This document shows, piece after piece, positions 32,611-39,500 of a DNA stretch of 42,486 bases. The stretch lies in assembly GCA_938005655.1 (NCBI GenBank), contig CALLNA010000284.1, positions 1 to 42,486 of the forward strand. The letters run 5' to 3'. The DNA comes from an uncultured Novosphingobium sp. GTDB lineage: Bacteria; Pseudomonadota; Alphaproteobacteria; Sphingomonadales; Sphingomonadaceae. The translations under genes were made by a program, and so were the position numbers. Numbering within the stretch: position 1 is the stretch's first letter; every line of letters starts with the position of its first letter. The notes below the pieces were generated by a model that saw only the letters and a list, made by a program, of their open reading frames with translations, searched no databases and had not been told where the DNA came from.

Positions 32611-34053
32611 TTATCGATCCCCCGGCGACACCACGATCGCGAATATCCGCTCCGCCAGTTGCAGGTTCTCGGCAACGTCGTCCGCAAGGATCGCTCCCGC
32701 CGCGACCGCAGCCCGCAGGGCCTGCTCGAACCGCGCCAGATAGTCGCCCACACCCTCAGGATAGAGCGCCGCCAGCACCGCGCGCGGGAGCGGCAGGGTC
32801 CGACCGAACAGGCCTTCGAACTCCCCCTCCTCCTCGTTTTCGCCGCTGTATACTTGCGCCGGGCAATCGGCCCATGGCGTGCGAACACCGCCGAGCGCGA
32901 CGTCATGGGAATCGCGCGCGATGCCCGTGGCGGGATCGCCGCCGAGGCACGGCGCGGAGGGCGGCGGCTCTCCCCCTTTCGCCCAGGCCTCCAGATGGCG
33001 CAGCGCCGCGCGGTGAACATATTGGAAGGCGGGCGAGGCGTTCATCGGGGCCTTCAGCGGCAGCCACTCGCCCGGCGGCACCGCGAGCGCAACGGCGAGT
33101 GCCGCGACGTCGCCCGAACCGTCGTCGACATTGCCCGCCCGCGCCATGTAGCTGTCGCCGTGCGCGGCGCCGGCGACCTCCCAGCAGCGATAGCGCGCGG
33201 TGTCCGGCTGGCGCACCTCGGCGGAGCGCATCCGCCCGAACGGATCGGTCTCGGGCTGGAGCACGAAGACCGGGACCCGGACGTCCACCCGGATCGGCGC
33301 CCGGCCGCTGCAGATCGATTCCCCCTCCAGCGTGGCGGCGGAGCGGTGCCGGCCGGACAGGAGGAAGCCGTCGAACAGCCCGGCCAGTAGATCGACGCGG
33401 TTGACATAGGTAGTCAGGAACCGCGCCGATTGCGACGAGCCCGTGCCGAGCAGGCAGGCCGGCGGCGCGAAGCCCAGCCGGCCCGCGGCGGCCGCCTCCG
33501 CGGCCTGAGAGAAGATGTCGAACGACCAGGCGTCCCCCGGATGGTCGAGCGCCGCATAACGCTGGGGATCAAGCGCCTTGAGGTGACGCGGCGGCGCCAT
33601 GCCTTCCGCCCCCTCGATCCCCGCGCGCTGGGCGGTCACGCCGACCCAGATCGCACCGCGGCGGATCATCTCGCGGTGCAGCCTGATCCACTGCGGCGCA
33701 GTGTCCACGCCGCTGCGGCAATTCAGCCATTCGACGACCGCGGTGCCCGACCAGCGCCGCGGATCGCTCGGCCGGAACACCACGACCCGGGTGCGATAGG
33801 CGGCCGATCCGGCGACGCGCAGCGGCCCGTCCGGGTCTGGCGCTGCGGCGAAGGCCCGCGCCTCTCCCGTGACAAGGAATTCCTCCGCCACATAGCCGAG
33901 ACGGCCGAGGTCGAAGCGCGTCCACATGACCGAGGCCGGCGGCGGCATCCGGCGCACCTCGAGCAGCGACCCCGGCCGCGCGTTGCGGCGGCGCGCTTCG
34001 CCGAGCATCATACCGGACGCGCCCGAGGCTCGTACCCGGCCGGTCGCGGGCAC
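32611..34053 (-). CDS. Alpha/beta-hydrolase domain protein (PF20091-like)
   Basis: A 480-residue protein of the large alpha/beta-hydrolase-domain group that includes putative esterases and peptidases of unknown substrate. The core begins at about residue 43 (MWTRFDLGRLGYVAEEF). The nucleophile elbow is GTGSSQSARFL with probable S207. Asp and His candidates are in LQPETDPFG and GAAHGDSY. No signal peptide is visible, although relatives are often exported. I give the GTG at 34053, 4 bases after the stop of the adenylating enzyme with AGGA close by; starts at the Met residues about 15 or 36 codons in are possible. It is the second gene of a two-gene unit. A decayed copy of its 3' end lies just downstream. 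Confidence 0.82.
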   Translation of the reverse strand: MPATGRVRASGASGMMLGEARRRNARPGSLLEVRRMPPPASVMWTRFDLGRLGYVAEEFLVTGEARAFAAAPDPDGPLRVAGSAAYRTRVVVFRPSDPRRWSGTAVVEWLNCRSGVDTAPQWIRLHREMIRRGAIWVGVTAQRAGIEGAEGMAPPRHLKALDPQRYAALDHPGDAWSFDIFSQAAEAAAAGRLGFAPPACLLGTGSSQSARFLTTYVNRVDLLAGLFDGFLLSGRHRSAATLEGESICSGRAPIRVDVRVPVFVLQPETDPFGRMRSAEVRQPDTARYRCWEVAGAAHGDSYMARAGNVDDGSGDVAALAVALAVPPGEWLPLKAPMNASPAFQYVHRAALRHLEAWAKGGEPPPSAPCLGGDPATGIARDSHDVALGGVRTPWADCPAQVYSGENEEEGEFEGLFGRTLPLPRAVLAALYPEGVGDYLARFEQALRAAVAAGAILADDVAENLQLAERIFAIVVSPGDR

Positions 34054-34057
34054 AGTC

Positions 34058-35443
34058 CTAGACCAACCCGCGGTTGAGCGCTTCGAGCGCCGCCGCCGTC
34101 GCGGCGCGGGAGGGGCCGGCCGGGCCGGCCGCGCCGGGTCCGGAGGCCGCGCGCGCGATCGGACCCACGACCTGCGGCGTTGTCCGGCCGCAGGGGCAGC
34201 GGCCCCACGAGACCGTCACCAGGTCGGCGGTCACGACGCCGCCCCAATAGGTCTGCGCGGTCAGGTCGAAGAAGCCCGCGCGGCCCGCTTGCCGACCGCG
34301 CCGGGGCAGCAGCGCGCCGGAACCCTCGACGAACACCAGCGGCACGATCCACGGCCAGATGTGGAAACACCCCTGCTCGCAGGAGCCGAAGGCGTCGCCG
34401 ATCTCGGTCATCCCGTAGGCCTCGTAGATCGTGTCCACGCCGCCGAACCGCTTGATCGCGCCGATCATGCCGTCCGGCGCGGCGAGGCCCTTGGTGCCGC
34501 CGCCGGTGCTGATCCGGCTGCCCGGCGGCAGGCCGGGCGCCATGCCTATCCGCAGCCCCGCCGTCGCCACCTGATGCAGCAGGAGCGGGCCGCCGGCCAT
34601 GTGGACGGGCGCGTCCTGCAACTCGTCGCGGACGATCTCCAGCACGGCGCGGATGCGCTCGTCGTAGGAGGCCTGGGCCGCGACGGCCTCCTCCTGGCGC
34701 GCCTGGATATAGGGGGTGAGCCGGGGCGGCGGGACGCCCAGCCGCTCGGCCGCCATGACCCGGCCGATGTAGTGCTGCCAGTCGGTGCTGGCGCGCATCG
34801 GCAGCAGAGGGAGGAAGCGCGTGGTCGGCGTCGTGTAGTTCTCCCGCAGCATGGCCGCCGAGCGCAACATGCCCGAGCGTCCGTCCGCATAGCTGAGCCA
34901 AAGCATCGAGGCACGGTGGTCGATCGCGCGCACCGGCGCGGGCGCCCCGGGGCTCTGCCACTCGACCAGCGAGCGTTGCCGCAGCAGCTCGCTCTCCCGC
35001 TTGCCGCGCGGGATCAGCGAGAGCGCCTCGGTCGTGCCCGAACTCGTCAGCAGCGCCAGCCCGGTCTCCGCGTCGAGCGCGTCGAGCCAACGACCGATCG
35101 CCCCGAACCGCCGACCCTTCACCGCCGCCAGATCGACCAGCGTCAGGCGCGACAGCCACTCCGTCAGCGCCGGGAAGCCCAGCTCGTCGAACAGGCGATA
35201 CGAATAACTTTTGAAAAGCTGATGCGGGAACATCAGCGCGGCGACATCCTCGAGCCGCCCGATCTCCCGCACCCCCGCCGCATCGGCCAGAACCGCCAGC
35301 GGCACGATCGCATCCCGCATCGCCCCGAACCGCTGCCCAACCGCCTCCAATTGCAGAGCCTGCTGCTGCTCGATCGGCATGTGGTGCACGAAGAGCGAAT
35401 TATCGACAAAGAACCGGACCGGATCGTCCGCAAAGTATGCCAT
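34058..35443 (-). CDS. PaaK/LuxE-like adenylating enzyme
   Basis: A 461-residue ANL-superfamily protein that should activate a carboxylic acid as acyl-adenylate and pass it to CoA or to a protein. It has the P-loop LLTSSGTTEA (about 130-140), ISTGGGTKG, the YGMTE motif and a cysteine-rich end (CEQGC, RCPCGRTTPQV) like the CPCGR of phenylacetate-CoA ligases. The fatty-acid component LuxE is the other close model. The start at 35443 has GAGGATAAA directly upstream. The downstream hydrolase begins 4 bases after its stop, so the two probably act on the same acyl compound. The acid is unknown. The Ala/Gly/Pro-rich tail (last 35 residues) is probably disordered. Confidence 0.8.
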   Translation of the reverse strand: MAYFADDPVRFFVDNSLFVHHMPIEQQQALQLEAVGQRFGAMRDAIVPLAVLADAAGVREIGRLEDVAALMFPHQLFKSYSYRLFDELGFPALTEWLSRLTLVDLAAVKGRRFGAIGRWLDALDAETGLALLTSSGTTEALSLIPRGKRESELLRQRSLVEWQSPGAPAPVRAIDHRASMLWLSYADGRSGMLRSAAMLRENYTTPTTRFLPLLPMRASTDWQHYIGRVMAAERLGVPPPRLTPYIQARQEEAVAAQASYDERIRAVLEIVRDELQDAPVHMAGGPLLLHQVATAGLRIGMAPGLPPGSRISTGGGTKGLAAPDGMIGAIKRFGGVDTIYEAYGMTEIGDAFGSCEQGCFHIWPWIVPLVFVEGSGALLPRRGRQAGRAGFFDLTAQTYWGGVVTADLVTVSWGRCPCGRTTPQVVGPIARAASGPGAAGPAGPSRAATAAALEALNRGLV

Positions 35444-35825
35444 TTTATCCTCGACTGTTTATTCCAAATTAATTGGAGCAGCCGAATGACACAATAATTT
35501 AATAGATTCGTAGAAGAATAATTAAATCCATTATGGATTCATATCTGCGGCCAAGAGTTTGTTGAAAAATGTGATTCAGTCGGTCGGAAGGTCGTGGTTT
35601 GGTTTTGTCGGGCATATGTCGGCACAATTTTCCGCGATGTTCCCACCCTGGAAACGGCTTGAGCAGACTGTTCCGCCGAGTTTTGAAACAGTTTCATAGA
35701 CGAAGGTCTCGGTTACCTTTCGGTAGCCAACGGCCCCGAAGTGTCCAGAGTTTTGAGTTGCTGATTATACCAAACGTGCGCTTCGGCGTTGGACAGAAGT
35801 GATCTTTCTGCGGCAAGTAATTTCT
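35444..35825. other. 382-base AT-richer junction between the adenylating enzyme and the toxin locus
   Basis: Base composition drops sharply here (for example 35463-35545 is mostly A and T). It must hold the promoter of the minus-strand ligase gene. A string GTTTGTTGAAAAA near 35559 resembles insertion-sequence ends, but no partner end or transposase fragment is seen. No gene is supported. Confidence 0.5.
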
Positions 35826-36248
35826 TTAGTAATAATATCCTTGCCGAAAGGCCAGAACGCTTTCCACGGGCACATCGCCTTTGTCTTTAGCCAAGGGCGC
35901 GTAGATGCTCACCCCGAGTTGATATGCTATGGCGCCATCGACCTCGATCTCCACATGCTTGTCCATTGCCGCCAATTTCGCAATCGCTTGTTCAAAGGAA
36001 AGGCTCATGAGTTCAATGCCGTCGACAGATGGCTTTGCAGGAGCGGCAAACTCGATCGCTTCTAGAAGCCCGGCAGCGTCGTAATAGAAAAATGCGCTCA
36101 GCGAGGGAAAGTAATCGCAAGGGTGCGCCGCTTGAGCGGAGCGTTTGAATGATTGAAAATCCGCATGTACCTGAGCGCGCACCACCTCAGGCGACATGCC
36201 AAATTCTATTTCTCCGACGCCTTTCAGCGGATGGATTTCATAGTTCAT
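35826..36248 (-). CDS. Probable immunity protein of the RHS toxin
   Basis: A 140-residue cytosolic protein (MNYEIHPLKGVGEIEFGMSP, AFFYYDAAGLLEAIEFAAPA, AYQLGVSIYAPLAKD, ending AFRQGYYY). I remember proteins of this pattern next to RHS-type toxins but cannot give a Pfam name. The ATG at 36248 comes 2 bases after the RHS stop, the normal place for an immunity gene, so that toxin and antidote are made together. GC is visibly lower than in the metabolic genes, as in the toxin tip. It should bind and block the C-terminal nuclease-like domain. This role is inferred from position and pattern. Confidence 0.8.
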   Translation of the reverse strand: MNYEIHPLKGVGEIEFGMSPEVVRAQVHADFQSFKRSAQAAHPCDYFPSLSAFFYYDAAGLLEAIEFAAPAKPSVDGIELMSLSFEQAIAKLAAMDKHVEIEVDGAIAYQLGVSIYAPLAKDKGDVPVESVLAFRQGYYY

Positions 36249-36250
36249 CG

Positions 36251-36565
36251 TTAGCGCCTTTGGGTCCGACTATAATCCAGCATCTGCTGGATGCCGCTAT
36301 CGTATTTATTACCAAATCTTGTCTGAATATCAACGATATCCATCTGTTGCGCACCCCTGAAATCCCCTTGCGCGATCAAGTCCGCCTGCGCTTGGCGATA
36401 GGCGCGTGCTTCTCGTGAGCTACCCCAACTTGCTGTAAGCCGATGGTCCTCCGTGAGCATTGCGACGGACGGCCCCTCTTCAGTAGCGAGGGGACTGATG
36501 GAATTGGCTGGCACATGATGCGCCTCATAGCCTGCCAAGCCCTTTACGTTCCTGTACGCCCCGCC
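36251..36565 (-). other. C-terminal toxin domain, HNH/AHH-like nuclease candidate
   Basis: The last 105 or so residues of the RHS protein begin near GGAYRNVKGLAGYEAHHVP. The paired His (codons at 36515-36520), a second cluster TEDHRLTASWGSS and the tail MDIVDIQTRFGNKYDSGIQQ match the layout of metal-dependent HNH/AHH-type toxin nucleases as I know them. It is the part most likely to be swapped between strains. Confidence 0.7.
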
Positions 36566-39500
36566 AAGCTGTGTGACCTCCGGGAGCGTGCTCTCTGCGG
36601 CTACCGTCCAACTGCTGATGAGCTTAGAACCTGCAAACCCAATACCTTTGACTGTACCGAACGTAAGAGCACTGATGGTGCCATCCATAGCATAGCCCCG
36701 CGCACTGATGTCCTGATCAAGCATCAACCGCGATGCGATGCCGCCATTGCCGCCAGCTAGGAACGCTGCGCCTGCCTGCCCAATCAGGCTTTCTCCGAGT
36801 ACCAGCGGAGCGACAATGGCACTGGCCGCAGACAGGGGACCAAATAGTGCGGCACCCCCAAAGCCTCGATTTACTTCAGCCTCAGCCTGCCTGCCTCCAT
36901 TATCCCATCTGTAATCGATCTCTTTGGCAGCTGCATCCGCTATGGTGGCGATCAAGGCATCACCACGATTTCTGTCTAACGCACGGGAAAGAATCGACAG
37001 CTGAATATCGTTGGTGGTGGGCGAACTCATCCACGCAGCTACGTTTTCCCCCAGCTCTTGAAGCTGGTGAATCGCCTGAACGAATCCCTGATCCGTAGAG
37101 CCTTCCGCTAGGAGGTTGGCCGCCAACCTGCCCGCCGCATATCCATTTCTGGGATCAGCGCTCGCGTCTAGATCGAAGTAGCCGAAATTATCGTTGCCTA
37201 TCAGATGAGAAATTGCGCCTCCTGATGCGGTCGAACCAGTTGCCCCAAGCACAACGGCTCTCATGATCTGAGGATCGCTCTTAGCCAACGCAATAATACT
37301 TTGCCGTTTGGCTTCAGCAGATAGCTGAAGCAATCTATCAGAGGCTACGCCAGTCGTTTCGGCAATTTGGTTCGCCGGATTACCTACGGCCTTGTCGATT
37401 GCCGCTCGGTTGATCCAGATGCCTTCACCAATATCTTCAAATCCGGGCAGGCCGGGAGCATGGCCCGCAGCGGTTTCCTTTGCCACTGCCCCACCGAGCG
37501 CCCGTCCGACCACGCTGCCGATAGCATCGGGTAGTTCGGCGAGGATATTGTCGCCAAAGTTCGAGCCTTCGATGGCACTGCGGGTGGCGGCTCTGGCCAG
37601 CATCGCAGCACCGGAGGAGGCGATCTCGTTGCCGATCCCACTGGCGAAGAACCCGGTACCTTTGGCGAGTCCCTGCCCCACCTGGAATCCGATTCCCGCA
37701 CCCACGCCGGCTGCGGCTACTCCGGCCCAGCTGAACTTATCCTGCAATCCCGTCGCGACCCCGATCCCCTGCGTGATGGAGTTGGTGAGCATTCCGCGGA
37801 CAAGCGCTCCACCGGTGGATGTCGCTTGACCGAAGACCGCGGTGACTCCCCCGCCGACCAGGCCTCCTATCCCGGCAAGCGCCACCGCGCCCCAACTAAA
37901 CTTGTCTTGGATACCGGTCGCAATCCCGATGCCTTGACTTACCACCGAGCCTACGACCGCTCCGCCAACGCCCGCACCGATGGCCCCGACCGTGGTTAGC
38001 GTTCCGGCTGTACCGGGCAAACCCGCAAGGCCGCCGGTCAATGTGGCGGTGAGCGAGCTGCTGAAAGACGCGCCGGTCGCGACAGATGCGATGCCTGCTG
38101 TCGCAACGATCGCCACGGCGACCGCGATGATCGCAAGGAAGATCTGCCCGATTCCGCAGCCCTTTTTCTTGGGTGCTACGGGGATGGGCACGGACGGCTG
38201 GACGTCACCGATGGCTTCGGCGGCGTTGTAGGGCCGGAACGTATTCGCGTTGTAGGTGTTGCGGATGACCCCGGCCGGGATCGTCAGGCGCTGGCCTTCG
38301 ACCAGATTGGTCTCGGCGGCGAGGCCGTTGGCCTCGGCCAGCTTGTACCACAGCGACGAGTCGCCCCACAGCGCGCTGGCGATGCTGCGCAGGCTCTCGC
38401 CGGTGCGCTGCACCGTGTAGCTGCCGGCCGCCGATCCCTGGCTGTAGGAGTTGAGCGGGTCGTAGCTCTGCGCGAAGTCGGCGTAGCTCGACGCCACGGT
38501 CGAGCCGTTACGGAACGCCCCGCTGCCCTGGGTCACTCGCCGGTCGGCGATCGAGGCGGCCGCGCCCACCTTGGTCGTGCCGTTGTTGCCGGAATAGCCC
38601 CATTCGACCCCGGCGAACCGATACCAGTATTCATGCGGCGTGTTGCCGGCGTAGCCCATGTCATAGCCCGGCGCATATGCCCCGTACCACTTCGAGCTCG
38701 ATTGCGCCGCCTCGTAGCGCTGGATCACCTGGCCTTCGGCATTGGTGCGGAACGTCACCGTCCGCGGACGCCCGTCGGTGATCTGGGCAGACATCAATGC
38801 GCCCGTCACGTCATAATTCAGACCGGTATACTGCACCGTCGCGCTCGGGTTCGGCTTGTATTGGATATTGGATTGCAGCGGCCCGTCGCGCCAAGCGTAG
38901 GCGTAGGTCGTGCTCGAGGTCGTCTGATAGGCGCCATTCTTGTAGTTTGCCGCGCTGGCGCTCGCCACCGCCCCCAGGAAATACTCTCCGGTCGAGCTGG
39001 TGTAAGTGTAGGTCGTATCCGTGCGATAGGTCGCATCGTATTTCGCAGTGGAGACAGTCTCGGAAGTCACCTGCCCCGACGCGTTGTAGATCGCCGAGCG
39101 CGAGTAGACCGCGCTCGTCCCGCCAGCATAGTCGTTCTGGGTGAGCTGGCGACCCATGAGGTCGTACGTGAACAGCGACAGCTGCGTGCCGTCGGTCGCG
39201 CCCGACGCCGCGGCGGGCGGCGTGCCGGTATAGCCCGTCTCGCTGGTCCAGACACCTTGGGACTCGCGGATCTCGAGGAGGCGGCCCGCCCCGTCATAGT
39301 TGTAGATCTCGCGGCTCTCATGGTAGGAGCCCGGACTGTAGCCGACATAGGGATCGTAGTAGCCCGCCGCATAATCGGTGCGCGCCACCGAAGCTCGCTG
39401 GCCGAGCGCATCATAGGCGATGTCCTGCCCGCCGGCTCCGCGTACGACATGGGTGCCCGAGAGCGCGCCCTTGTCGACCACCAGGCGGTTCATGCTGTCG

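Noticed and set aside
35550..35600. Possible insertion-sequence end (GTTTGTTGAAAAA)
   Set aside because: There is only one end-like string, with no inverted partner, target duplication or transposase fragment in sight.
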